From: Sipunculus nudus
Lineage: Eukaryota; Annelida; Sipuncula; Golfingiida; Sipunculidae
Length of the DNA: 64,000 bases
Direction of reading: 5' to 3'
Assembly (NCBI GenBank): GCA_026874595.1
Contig: CM049315.1
Span: 15,442,164 to 15,506,163 of the forward strand
Shown here: positions 1 through 12,251 of the stretch, in pieces
Layout: every line of letters starts with the position of its first letter
Numbering within the stretch: position 1 is the first letter of the stretch
Translations under genes and position numbers: made by a program
Notes under the pieces: generated by a model
What the model saw: the letters and a program-made list of their open reading frames with translations, nothing else
What the model was told of the DNA's origin: nothing
The model's database searches: none

Positions 1-911
1 TGTAAACAACATGCGACTCGGGATCCTTTGCCACTCATTTCTTATGTTTGCTTGCAATAAAGAGTTTCCGCCACGCGGAACTTTTTCCTTACTTTTAGTG
101 GGTTTCCACGGTAAGTGATTCAGTTATAATCCCTACATACTACATTGTTCCTTACTTTGACTTGTTTTCTACCTGAAATACATCATTTAGTCCACAAAAA
201 TACATTTTTTCTAACTTTGAGTGGCTTCCCACTTCAAATACATCATTAAGTCCCTACAAAACACATATTTAGACTCTTTTACATCCATCTACCTATTGAC
301 AATTGGTGTCAATCGAAGTGTCATTTCAGGAGGATTGGAAAGCCTACTCAGGGATTAAGTAGGGGTCCAACTTGGAAGACTTATGGCAAATTCTCCGAAA
401 AAGGTCAAAGTACACTTAAAGAGAGGTTCCATTGGTCTAAAAAAATTGGTCTCCCCCCCCCCCCCCCCGGGAGCTTCTGTTACTAACGAGGTATGCGTAT
501 TCCCGTTTCTTTCTTTTGGAACAGCTTCCTTGACTTTAAATATACGTTTATCTTCCTTACATCAGTCCATCCTTTATACGTCTAACGATAATAATATATG
601 TAACCAGTCGAAGATATTCGAAAATCTGAGTTCCCCCGCGTTCAATTCTGGTACACAAATGTAAAAATCATCACTGACCAGGTATTTAAGGTAAATACAC
701 CGATGTATCAATATCTTGCCACAGCGGCACAAAATAAATGTAAAATTATTTGTACATATCTTATAGAGACAGTATCCCACTGAAAATTTATATATCATTT
801 TAATTTGTGAAATAAAAAAAGAACCAACATTCCTAATCTCATTTAATGCATCCCCCAACCCCGATAAGAATCCGAGTTACCGGGTTTATCAGGCAGTGCT
901 TTGCTTTGCAG

Positions 912-1043
912 GTTCTTCGGGTTCGGCCAGCAGGGTGGCCACTGAGCAAAGAATTGTAATCAGACTAATGAGAGCATGGTATCGCATTGTGCATCAAGCT
1001 CCAAATTTTAGACATGCGACACCCGCTCTAGCGTTTGCTAATC
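912..1043 (+). CDS. Candidate internal exon, gene not recognised
   Basis: 132 nt between a good acceptor (TTGCTTTGCAG) and a strong donor (AATC|GTAAGTG). Only one of three frames is open: phase 1 in and phase 1 out, 43 codons including RVATEQRIVIRLMRAWYRIV and HQAPNFRHATPALAFAN. Residue composition (Arg/Ala/Trp/Tyr-rich, helix-like) looks protein-like, but I cannot name a family. It lies on the strand opposite the receptor gene. It may belong to a neighbouring gene, a nested gene or a chance exon. Confidence 0.4.
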
Positions 1044-1319
1044 GTAAGTGAAACGTCTACTCAGCGTGTACTCGGCGAGACGGTTTCTGAAATTTGTGTA
1101 AAACGTGGGTAGGAATATTATTGCAAGTATTTGAAAGTAAACATAGTTCAAGAATGATTTACAGTCGAGTTCACAGCCACGATCAGGCAATTGTTCCACG
1201 GTATTTCATATTTTTTTAAAGAGACCAAATCTAGAGAAGCAAGGTCGTCCGTGGTCGGAGACACACGTGTGTTTTGGGTCCTCTCAAGGCGTCAGCGTAT
1301 TTCCCTGTTTTTTTTTCAG

Positions 1320-1456
1320 AACTTTGGAATACAAAAAAAAGGCAGAGCTCCTTGATAGTATTCGAATGCGAGGAGGTACCCGAGTTGTTGATAGATAAAG
1401 GAACTTTTGTGAATTTTGGAGCCGAAAATATTGGAAGTGAACCCAGAGTTCAGTAG
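1320..1456 (+). CDS. Candidate terminal exon following 912-1043
   Basis: A long pyrimidine tract (TTTTTTTTTCAG) ends at 1319. Joining the C left over from the exon ending at 1043 to AA here makes glutamine and opens 45 codons to TAG at 1454-1456, including SLIVFECEEVPELLIDKGTF. The phase match supports a two-exon 3' end with a 276-bp intron. A competing frame of this segment (KKKAELLDSIRMRGGTRVV then stop) also looks protein-like but does not match the phase. Function unknown. Confidence 0.3.
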
Positions 1457-1515
1457 CAGGGTTTGTAGCTGTCATGGATCGTGAGCAAGTACAGAACGCT
1501 TTATGTTATCCTTAA

Positions 1516-2800
1516 GGGCCCCATCACACTAGATGAAGACCTTACGGCGACCACGGCGACCTAGTAGATCACCGTTAGTCGCCCCTCAACATTGGAAAAA
1601 CCCCCCAAGAGTGACTGTTATGCCGCTCTCGCCCCGCTGACACGACGTGTGCTGGCGCCGCCAGCACACGTCGAATCGAACTGGGCGCAGAGAGAGCGCA
1701 GCTCTCACGTCATAAGCGCAGCGGCAACACCGTGCGAAGCGTGTAAAAGGCTCACTAGGGTCACCGAGGTCTCGGCAGCGGCGGGTTAAGTGTGCTGAGC
1801 CAGCGCCGTGGAACGGGAAGGCCGATGCTACCACGTTTACTGGCGATCGACCTGCGCTGTCAGGAAGCTGGTACTGCGCTGCTTGGACACCGATGGCGAT
1901 CGAATTCCGATCTGTCTGCGCTTTTAATCCGCGGCGACCCCGCGGCGGAAATTTTGTCCATGTTCAAAACTGGTCGCCACTCATGGCGTTCATGGTGACA
2001 CAGGCGCTTGAATCGCTATTTGTGTTGATATTGGCTTAAATAGTGTTCAATTTACCTTAACAACAATCCCCTACCGTTTTATGAGCTGTAAACTATGATA
2101 TATCGCTTGCCGATACTTGTTTATTTAATAAATACACAAGGCCGGCATCCAAGTCTGCGGACGGATAGGCAATAATACAACAAATCAATTAAAATTCCCA
2201 AATATTTCAAAGATTTTCGAGGGAAGAAACTTACAGTCGTTAAATGGCCAGTTCTTCATCTATAAAAGCATCAACAATTCCAATACACACGGTGTACCAC
2301 TTGTAATGAGCTTTTATTTGTAACTAGTCTGCATCCATTAAGCAGCTGTTACCCCAAACAAGGAAATCCCCATGTATCTTGGTCAGCAGTAAGGATTCCC
2401 CCCTGGAACCTAACACCTGATTGGTTGATAATTATGGATATAGTAATCTGGGATAAATCTGTCTGTTTGTCGCTTAATGGATACAGACTCAATCGCAGAT
2501 TTGGATGCCGGCCTTGTGTATCTATTATATAAACAAGTACCGGCAAGCGATATAACATGGTTTACAGCTCATTAAACGGTAGGGGATTGTTGTTAAGGTA
2601 AATTGAACACTATTTAAGCCAATATCAACACATATAGCGATTCAAGCGCCTGTGATGGTGACCATATGACGACCCAAGGCGACACTATCTCGCTCCTACG
2701 AAGCTCATAAAAACTTAAGGACACACTGGCTACGCTCTACGGCGATCTGCCCCAATTCGGTGATCGCAGCGAGATCGCCTCTCGTGTGAAGGGGGTGTAA
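1516..2800. mobile_element. Fold-back (long inverted repeat) element
   Basis: The arms 2001-2159 and 2494-2652 are inverted copies of each other, 159 nt each and differing at roughly one base in fifteen by eye. They are separated by a 334-nt spacer. The flanks 1516-1600 and 2700-2800 also resemble each other inverted (CCCCATCACACTAGA against CCCCCTTCACACGAGA), suggesting shorter outer terminal repeats. No open frame of note lies inside. Probably a non-autonomous DNA element; outer limits and target duplication are not resolved. Confidence 0.7.
1643..1674. repeat. Perfect hairpin in the fold-back element
   Basis: ACGACGTGTGCTGGC is followed within a few bases by its reverse complement CCAGCACACGTCG, giving a stem of about 14 bp with a very short loop. 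It sits in the GC-rich left part of the fold-back element. Confidence 0.7.
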
Positions 2801-3024
2801 CGTCGGTTGAGAATTGACGCAAGAGGAATGCCCGGGCAATCTGAAGTACAAGTGGCGTCAGCTGTTTCAGTGCCATTGTTCGGAAGCATGGCGACAGTGC
2901 TATTGACCCGGGGGATATCACAGGAGCACAGTTTCTCAAACAGGCTTGGATTGTGTACATGCTGAAAGAAGCTTCAGTGTTAAGGCTGGTGGGACATAAA
3001 CATAACCCGTTTGCCCGTATTGTC

Positions 3025-6000
3025 TGATGAAAGTTGGATCTTTGAACGTTAGAGGACTCCGCAAAAGGATGATACGGACTGGTTTATGGTTAATGATAAA
3101 GAAAATGAAAATTTAAATCTGTTTTATATTGGAGGCTTATGTTACACAGGAAGATGCAAAGATATGGGCTAATGAATGGGATGGAACATTGTTCTTCTCC
3201 CCGTATAATAATTGTAGTAGAGGTTAAATTATATGCATATCTAGATTACTTCATGTAGAAGGATTGGCGCAGAATCAAATAAGTGAATACAATTCAAGAA
3301 TTCAGCTCATAAAATCTGAAAGTGATGGTTTTAAATATGCATGTTTTAATATATATGCACCAATCAGTGATAGGGAGAAAATTATTTTCTTTGATCGATT
3401 CAAACATATTGTACAGTCGCTAACTTTCTCGGATGAAAATGTAATTTTAGCTGGAGATATGAATACAGTTATGGAGGAAAGTATAGATAATATATATGGA
3501 GGGAAATGTAATGAAATCGGAATCGTTTAATAACTGTATTTATTCCTGTGCATTAGATGATATTTATAGATCTATAAATAAATATCAAAAGGAAATTACA
3601 TGGTTCAGAAGGAACCCGCTAGCTGCTAGACGACTAAATTACATTTGTGTTGGAAAGGGCTTCTTAATTTATGTAAATAATCTGAAATTGAACCTTATAC
3701 AAAGTCTGATCATTAATTTGTAACTTGTTTTACTGTATAATTGTATTGATTTAGTGTATTGTATTGTTAGGGTTGTTTTAAGAATAAATTATAGTTATTT
3801 GTTAACAAAAAACCACTGACTTCTTTATTCATTCCCCTAGACATTTCACGCTGCCTAGTGTTACAGAATCTGATTTGTTTTTGTCTCCATTACAAAACTT
3901 GTATTCATCACGCATACGTGATCTGTTTATATTAGGTTCCGTAACAATATAGATGAAATAATGAATGAGATATATAATTTTTTTGAATTATACACAGAAC
4001 TTGGTGAATTTGTAAAAGAAAGTACAATACATTTATGGAAAATATAGTTGTTCCTCAATTATCGGATGATTATCAGATGATTTATGTGACAGGGAAGTAA
4101 CTGTAGAGGAATGCACTGAAGTACTTAAGTCTGTGAATTCAAATGCAAGTCCAGGAATTGATAGTCTTGGGCCAATATTTTATCAAACGTTCTGGAGTAA
4201 AATACAACATATTGTTGTTGATTCAGTAAATTAGGCTATGAAAGTTGGCAGATTATCAGCTACTCAAGGAAAGGTATTATTATATTGTTACCAAAAGGAG
4301 GTATATTGACTAGAGATATAGATAATTTTAGACCAATAACATTAACATTTAAAGATTATAAACTTGTGGCAGGCGTATTAGCGCAACGATTACAAAGAAT
4401 TATTAATAAGTTAATAAGTACTGATCAAACTGGCTATATAAAGGGGCGTAGAATATTTCAGAATGCTAGATTAATTGAAGATATATGGTACACGTAGCAG
4501 ACTAAAATACCATGTATTCTTCTAGCATTAGCTATAGCAAGGCTTATTGATAGCCTAAATAGAGATTTCATGTTACAATGTTTAAAATCATACAATTTTG
4601 GGCATAATTATTTACAATGGATAAGGCTCCTTTATAACGATACGCAAAGTTGTGTGTCTAATGCCGGTTGGTTATCAAAGTTATTTTCTCTAGAAAGTGG
4701 GATTAAACAAGGCTACCCTTTAAGTGCTCTACTATTTATTTTGTCAGTTGAGATATTTTCATGTAAACTAAGGCAAGATGTTACAGTTTCTAGTGTAAAA
4801 GTAGGCTAAACGCAAGTAAATTAACACAGTATGCCGACGACCTGACTGTTTTTGTGGAGGTGAGATGTCGGTGTGGAAGGGATTCAAATATGCAACAGAA
4901 TTTGAACAATTCGCCGGCCTAAGATTGAATATGAAAAAAAAAACTTGTGGGATATGGTTAGGAAAGTGGAAGAAGACTCCCTAGCTTCCCTAAATATGAT
5001 ACCGCCGGGTGAAAATGTCAAGATACTGGGTGTCAGATATGCCAATGACAGGTCAGCAGCCGAGGTGGAGATTAATTGGGAAAAACTGTAAAATCCTGGA
5101 GCAAGAGAAATTTAGGTATTCATGGTAGAGTAATTCTAGCAAAGAGTTTGCTGGTTTCATAAATTGTACATTTACTGATGGTCCTGCACCCACATGTTTG
5201 TAAACGGGTGAACGGTATGATATATAAATTTATTTGGCAGGGTACTGGAAAAGGAAAAGAAAATGTAAGAGACGTGTTATGCAGCAGGGATATACGTATG
5301 GGGGAATTAATGTTCCAGTTGTTGAAAATCGACAGCAAAATATTTATATTAAATGGTTGAAAAGATTTATGAAATGTTATGACGATAACATGGTTGTTGC
5401 ATATTCCAACACAAATTTTGCAAATCTTACCCCAAAGGATTATATTTAAAAAATGCCAATGTTTTATCTCAACTTTTGAAAACAGTTTTAGATAATAGAG
5501 ATGTAAATAATGAATTGGCCGATTATCAAGTGATATGGAATAATGTTAATGTTAAATACAGAGGTAATACTTTATTCTTTGGCGATTGGTTGATAAAAGG
5601 TATTGTGCATGATTCAGATGTACTTAGCCATGATGGTTGTATTAAATCCTGTGACCAGCTTAAAGATAAAATGAAAGGTGGTGCGGGTTTTATATTTCAA
5701 TACAATACATTGCGCAGTGCTCTTTATAATCAGAATATAAAGTGTAATGGAGGAATTGTTAAATTTAAAATAAATGGACAACAGGTGTATTAACAGTGTT
5801 TTATTGACCAATGTAAAACCAGCAGCTCAAAGTTTTGGGGAAAAGAAATTCGACCGGAATTTTTTTGGAACAAAATCTGGGAAAATTGTTTACAAGTGTA
5901 CAACAGAGGGTAGAATAAGGTCATTGCAATGGAAGATATTACATAATATCTACCCGACAGGGATTCTGTTACACAAAATGGGGAAAAGAGACAGTGAGCA

Positions 6001-6470
6001 ATGCATCTTTTGCAAATTTAAGAAAGACAATATTGAAGATTTTTTGTTAATTGTGATATTGTTTTTGGCATTATGGAATGAAGTGAGGAAAAAGTAATGC
6101 TTTTCATGGGAAAAAAGTCGATTTAAATGACATAAGTATTAAGTATTCTTTTTGGGTATGAGTTGTCAGTAGTGGGGTATTTTAAATATGCAAACCATCT
6201 TATTTTAATTGGAAAATTATGTATTAATAAATTCAAGTATGGAAATTATCCTAACTTGTTACTGTTGTTTGAAAAAGAATATGAATAACGGCTTATATGA
6301 TCATGTAAACTGAACAAAAAATATATGTATCATGATATGTAGAAATACCGTTGACTTCAGTAGCTACCGATCATATACTCGCATTCATTATTATACTGTT
6401 CATTAATCTATTTGTTAATATACAAAACTATGTATAAATGAAATGTGAAATAAAGTATTTAAAAAAAGAC
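3025..6470 (+). mobile_element. Degenerate L1/Tx1-like LINE, 5'-truncated
   Basis: Pieces of one LINE second reading frame appear in order on the + strand, broken by stops and frameshifts. Endonuclease of the AP type: KVGSLNVRGLRKR near 3030, then NIYAPISDREKI and AGDMNTVMEE by 3480. Reverse transcriptase: NFRPITLTFKDYKLVAGVLA and GYIKGRRI near 4330-4460, SGIKQGYPLSALLF near 4697-4738, and the catalytic YADD at 4830-4841. C-terminal Cys/His region: CIFCKFKKDNIEDF near 6003-6044. An AATAAA precedes an A-rich end near 6470. The NFRPI...GYIKGR wording fits the L1/Tx1 group. No first reading frame was seen, and a piece of LTR interrupts it at 3731-3946. Not functional. Confidence 0.9.
3731..3946 (+). 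mobile_element. LTR 3' fragment inserted in the LINE
   Basis: 216 nt closely matching the 3' part of the solo LTR at 41043-41908 and even more closely the copy at 39200-39410. It includes AATAAA at 3783-3788 and ends in GGTTCCGTAACA. LINE coding sequence lies on both sides (end of endonuclease upstream, region before the RT downstream), and LINE sequence between them appears lost. Confidence 0.85.
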
Positions 6471-6531
6471 CAAAAGGTAGAAAACGGGATAGACATAAAA
6501 TGGACTCGTCAAAAGTATGGAGTTTTCTTAC

Positions 6532-6692
6532 CCAGGGTCATCAGCCGATGTTGACCCCCCGGGACGGACGCCTTTACTCGTCATCCCCTCCGGTCTTCCC
6601 ATCATGACTTCATCACTCATGCGACGTGCGTCCGGGTGTTCCAATATCCGCTGTTCCAACGACCGCTCTAACCGCTGTATCTCTTGGTCGAG
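6532..6692 (-). CDS. GABA-B-R3: GABA-B-R3-like exon 15 (coiled coil, tail)
   Basis: 161 nt; phase 0 in, phase 2 out. Acceptor CCTGAAG, donor TGG|GTAAGA. LDQEIQRLERSLEQRILEH continues the heptad pattern used in GABA-B subunit pairing, then a low-complexity tail runs to SADDP. The donor implies at least one further coding exon; none was found before position 1. An L1/Tx1-like LINE ends about 60 bases past this donor, so the following intron carries that insertion. Confidence 0.9.
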
Positions 6693-9600
6693 CTTCAGGT
6701 TAAATAAAACACATATAAAATATAGATGAACGACTGTTATAATAATAATTTATCAAACAATACATCAACTAGTTTTCTAAATATGGTCTCTTGCATTGGT
6801 TTAAGAAATAGTCACGTTAGAAAGTTTAGTTAAATAATCAACTTTTGTAAATTACTGTATATTATAATTTGTATATTATAGTGCATTTTATATAAATTTC
6901 AATTTGTTCAATATTAGCTAAATATGTCAATCTGCATAAGCGAACATATTAAATAGGCCGATTTATGGTACAATTCCGTAAATATATATAACATCTTGCA
7001 GGCTATTTCAATGTTGTGACATAATTTACATCATGGGAGCCTTATAGACGGCTGCGCCATTACCATTATAACCTGTACCTCCACAATTTGACGCTTGTAC
7101 ATCCTGCCATTAAATATAACCTGTACCTTTACAATTTGCCGCTTGCACACCGTCTTTAAATATAACCTGTACCTCTACAATTTGCCGCTTGTACACCCTC
7201 TCAATAAGTATTACCAGTATAACTTGTACCGCTATATTTTTCGCTTGTACACCTGTCAAAAAGTTACCAGTAAAACCTGTACCTCCACAATTTGTCGCTT
7301 GTACACCCTGTTTTGAACTTGAGCTCGGTATATTCCTTCCTTTTTTTCATCCGTAGCAAACCGTCGAGTGTTGGCTGCGACAGTCAAACCTGAACTTGTT
7401 ATAACGGGATCACCGTTGTGCCGCAATATGGCGTATACCTTCATAAAAAATGACAAAATAAAAGAAAAGACTTTATACCGTTTTTGCCTAATTTTAAGCC
7501 GCATCCTTAACGGTTTATTATCCCTGTTGTCCGGTAGCTCAACACACGCAGCAGATTTATATATCTGATTGTAATCAATCTCTGATAAGGTTATTTTCCT
7601 TAGATATAAACTTCGCATATGGCTCTTCCGAATATTTAGAATACACCTATAATCGGACTGCATTGTTGTTAATTGTCTTGGTTATTTGACCAGTGTTACA
7701 TTAGATGATCGACAAATGAATCATCTGATTGTTGATAGAAGTAACTGGTCCTTATTCACGATAGCTTAACAATATTTCATAAATTAATGTTTAGCTGTGA
7801 ATGTTGAATAGATGGTAAAGATAGGGGTTTACCTACTTTAGGCAAAAATAGCAGGCAAAGCATTCCGGTTGTCGACAGAATTACCAATACTGAAACAACT
7901 GCATAGGAGAGAGTAGGCTGCGTGGGTAAGAGAGAGGACACTGCGACGACGATGACGCTCGTAAGGACGACATTATACACACTCATTCCGATATACTGAG
8001 AGTCATTGAGCACTGGGATCTTAACATGGCGGGTCTCCCACGCCATATATACTCCAAACAAAAGAAGTAATCCTTTAAATGCATAGTAAGCTCCCAAGAA
8101 CTTGTCCTGGTGATCGGAGCGACACCTGGCGAGGACTGGGATATATACGATGTCCGGATCTGAATATGAAGGCTGAAAAAAAACAAAAACGAAAACGTTT
8201 ATGTTCCCACATAACGTGAATAATGACGTAACAGTCTTTGTTACGGTCACTGTTGCTATTTCTTCCTCTTTATATAGTTTTATTTAGTGTAACATATATT
8301 AATAATGATAAAATACTAGGTTATCCTCTATATTTTCGGCATGTTTAATGGCAATAAACAAATGCATGGAAAAATTATACGAAAGAATTTTTAGTCGTAC
8401 CCTCTTAGTTTTTAGGTACAGGCTGTACGTATATGGCGCTGTATGAAATCGTAATAAAATGTTTTCTATATAAAAAAAATCGACGTTTTTATTTAACGAA
8501 CCAATAAAGAAAACCCGTAAATTTTTATATAAAAAATAATCCTTTTCGTAATCGTACCACCATGGTGAGGTTATACTCCTGCCGCTGCATGGGGTCAATG
8601 AGTATCCATAGCAACAAGTTCAGAGAATCCAGCACCAGCAAGGCTCCTATCAGCAACAGGAGCTGTTTGTCCTGAAGTAGCTGGAAAATAAAAATCACAA
8701 AGCTTAATGTCAGTGTAATTAATGATCATGGTATAGCGATGGTATTATATATGATGTTATCTGTGAACGGACCAAATAAATATACAAGTGTATAATATAA
8801 TGGGGAACCAAGAAATGTCTTAATTATCTATTAAGGAAATATAACCTCTGTCTCAGCGCCATCTAGTATTCAATCGGTGAAATACATGACCTGTAAAAAA
8901 ATATGTACTTTATATATTCGTAAAACTTTTAATATATAATTAGGGACACAGAAAGATGACAAACATTTGCACTGTTAGCACAAAAAAATGATTCAAGGTT
9001 GCATTTCGCGTCCCTTTTAATTAAATAATATGATTTCAAGTTTGGATATTAGATGGCACTTAGTAGTAGAAATGACATTACTACAAAACGTAACAACCAC
9101 GTTTTTTGTATCCCAGTTTACATAATAAATGTCGCACACATTTACATTATAGTATATTGCATAGGGAAGTGCGGCATGCGGAACGTGTTTGATTTTTCAC
9201 ACATGATAGCAAGCAAATTGTACTGCAGGCCTGTTCTCACTGCAAAATCAGACTATCGACTGCTAAGCTCTGACTTTTTCCCGGGAAAAAAAGATATAAT
9301 ACTATTCATTAAAGCCACCTTTCACCTTTCAAACAAAACAAAAACGCAATCGCGCCAGAAATAACAGTGAGCTTGCGTCTTCCTGTTCCTCCACTCCGTG
9401 TTTACATTTTTTCAGACCTCTGCATTCCCTCACTTTTTTTCTTGTTAAGATGATACCACTTTTTTTCTTTTGTGCCCATTTGCCGTACTCATTTCTGTGC
9501 AAGCCGGTATGACCATATATAAGTAATTTGAGGGTATAGCAGATACGCACATTCGTCAGGAAACTCAGTCAGTTGTTAATACGAAGGTTCCACCAGCATA

Positions 9601-12211
9601 ATTATTAAAAGTTGTCAATCTAAGCCTGTTGATAAATTTGCGGTGTATAATGCTGAATACCAGTCAGTGAATTCGCAAAGGAAAGAGCCCGGCGCCGTCG
9701 TCATAAAGAGCCGAGTTTATCAAGAAGCGGAGCTGATATTTCATTAAGCCGAAGTGAGCCCATTTTGTACAGCTCAGTTTGGCCTTAGAAAACATTAATA
9801 CAAGAAGATGAATCTTTTACAATTGAAAATGCCCGAAAAAAGTTCAGGTTTTGTTATTTTTCTTTTCTTGTCGTTGATAGAAAACGGAATGATGAAAGTG
9901 TTATAAACTATACTGGATATCAGAATTTAGTTAAATTTTAGATGGATGCAATATATCACAGGTAGTATAAGTAACTTGTTTAAATAAAACGGGAACTTTG
10001 TAATATCGTCAAATGGAGAGGTTTTCCGGTCAGTTAACGCCCACGGACATTTTACAAGCTAAGTCGAGCCTCGAAACTCGGCTTACTGCTAAAGGCAACC
10101 GTCTCTTTGTCAAAGCAAGCCGCTTTTGTATGGCTAACAAGGCTCCGGGTTCTAACCAAGGATATGATTTAGACGCGGATGAATAGGCTTATGTTCGTGA
10201 GATGTTAAAAGGCTGAAATCTTAGGCAGAAAAGGGGCCGGTTATACCTTACATCTGCATGGTGCAGTAAATGACAATCGTGTGAACACAAATTAACAGAT
10301 GTGGTGTAAAAATGGCATATTTGGTATTTTAACCTGTGGCAGTTTTGACCCTGGCAGTTTTACTCTGGCTTTTTACCCCTGGCATTTGTACTAGGCATTT
10401 TACCTTTGACATTTGTTCCTGGCACCAATGAACATATACAAGAATTATTTGACTGGTGTTTTAGCTTCGTTCTGTAAGGTAACTCACCTTGCTCTTGATC
10501 AGTCCCTGATTAGCTTTCCTGAATATTTGATGTACTCTGTAAGTTTTTGCGAACATAGCACCGAATGCAAGCGAAAATCCTGCTGCAAACAGGAACGCTC
10601 GAGTCTGGAAGAACAGAAAAAATGTGCGAGTTGTACGTGCACACAGAGTGTTTTTTTTAATTACTACTATATATCTATTTACATACTTGACGCTAAACCT
10701 GTTCTGAAAATAACTGCCTCCGAAAACCTGATTTTTACACCCATTTTTACTTATTTTCTAATAATTCTATAATTCTAGACATCGTATGAAACCGTGTATT
10801 TTTTATTATTTGAGATATATCCCTCTATACATGGAAAGGCCTGATAAGCTGGTATAATAACTACGATTTTCACGTACATTGACGATCTGAATTAGATGTC
10901 AGTTTTAAAGATATACCAGTTTTATAAATTTACTGCGATTTCCCTGGATCCCTGAGACAAACTGTAAATGTTTGATCATGTTCAACGTATGAACTAATTT
11001 GGAATATAACAACAGAAAACACTGCACATATAATTTCAAATTAAGATACTGATGGCTGTTTTTGAGACATAAGTAAGTACATGTAGCATTATATTTTGTG
11101 AAATACCTAGAAGGTCAGTGCCATTGTAATCAAAACAGAAACCCAGAGCAATAAACAGCAATTAGAAACGAAAGTTAATAGCACTTTTGACGCGTCTCAC
11201 TTGAGTTCTCAATGTGTTCTCCGCTCTCACTCCTAGGTTTGGACGGATCATTTAGAGGACCTGGAGTGGTGAACGACCGATATTAAAATCACGGAATTAA
11301 GAAAGGGTAGAGGTCAACGGTGTATTGGCATTGTTGACCAGACAGTGACCGATCCGCGACCCCGCTAGAAAACTGCATCATTTAATTACCATTTCAAGCC
11401 TAATTATTAGTGTTCAGGCAGTTCAGCAACCTTGATTTTCAGACAATAATATCGAAAGATACCTTGAAATTCAGTCGGTGGTAAGATATACCACCCAAAA
11501 CCACCCTTACCCTCATATACACTTCTCTCTTTTAATTATTGATTTATCAAATTTATAACTTTTTACTTGTTTCCTCAAATCTTGACCTCGTGACCTCTTT
11601 CTCTCTTGTCTGTTGGTGCATGTGTCCCTAATGTATCACCTGAATTATAATCTGTTTGACCAAACTTGTACTCCCATGACTGAACCTAAGGATTTAGATA
11701 TAATCAATATTTGTTTTTATGTCATATTGTAATATTTTTGGAGATGTTGCGCATTGAACATTACGTAATACTTACGTTACATAATACTGCGAAGGAGAGG
11801 ACGGAACTAGATATAATAGAGTCGTCGAAGCCCAAAACAATGACCGCCACATAGATCATAATACAGCCCAACACGGCCACGTTGTTCAACTTAGGACTGG
11901 ATAACTTGATATACCTGTTGGCAGAAGACGTCAAAGAAACAAATACCTAGGTTTATCAAATTGTCATTGCTCTTAGGTAGCTACATCATGCAGCAGTGGA
12001 ATGACCCATTGGAAAGCTTGGATTTTTACACGCTTGATCAATGGTATAAACGCAGATCAAATAATATGATGTTAACATTTATTAGGCAAAACTATTTGAG
12101 TGATATTTATTTATTATAAAATAAAAATAAATAAAATATAGTATAAAAATATAAAAAATATATAGTAAATGTATTGTAAAAATACATGTATATAATGTGT
12201 ATATATATGTG

Positions 12212-12251
<40 letters not shown>

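Noticed and set aside
383-490. ATG-started frame (MANSPKKVKVHLKRG) ending at a possible donor before a poly-C tract
   Set aside because: It ends in phase 0 while the candidate exon at 912 enters in phase 1, and the second half is a C homopolymer.
9053-9364. 103-codon + strand frame in a receptor intron
   Set aside because: No family, no splice signals and a composition matching the surrounding AT-rich intron.
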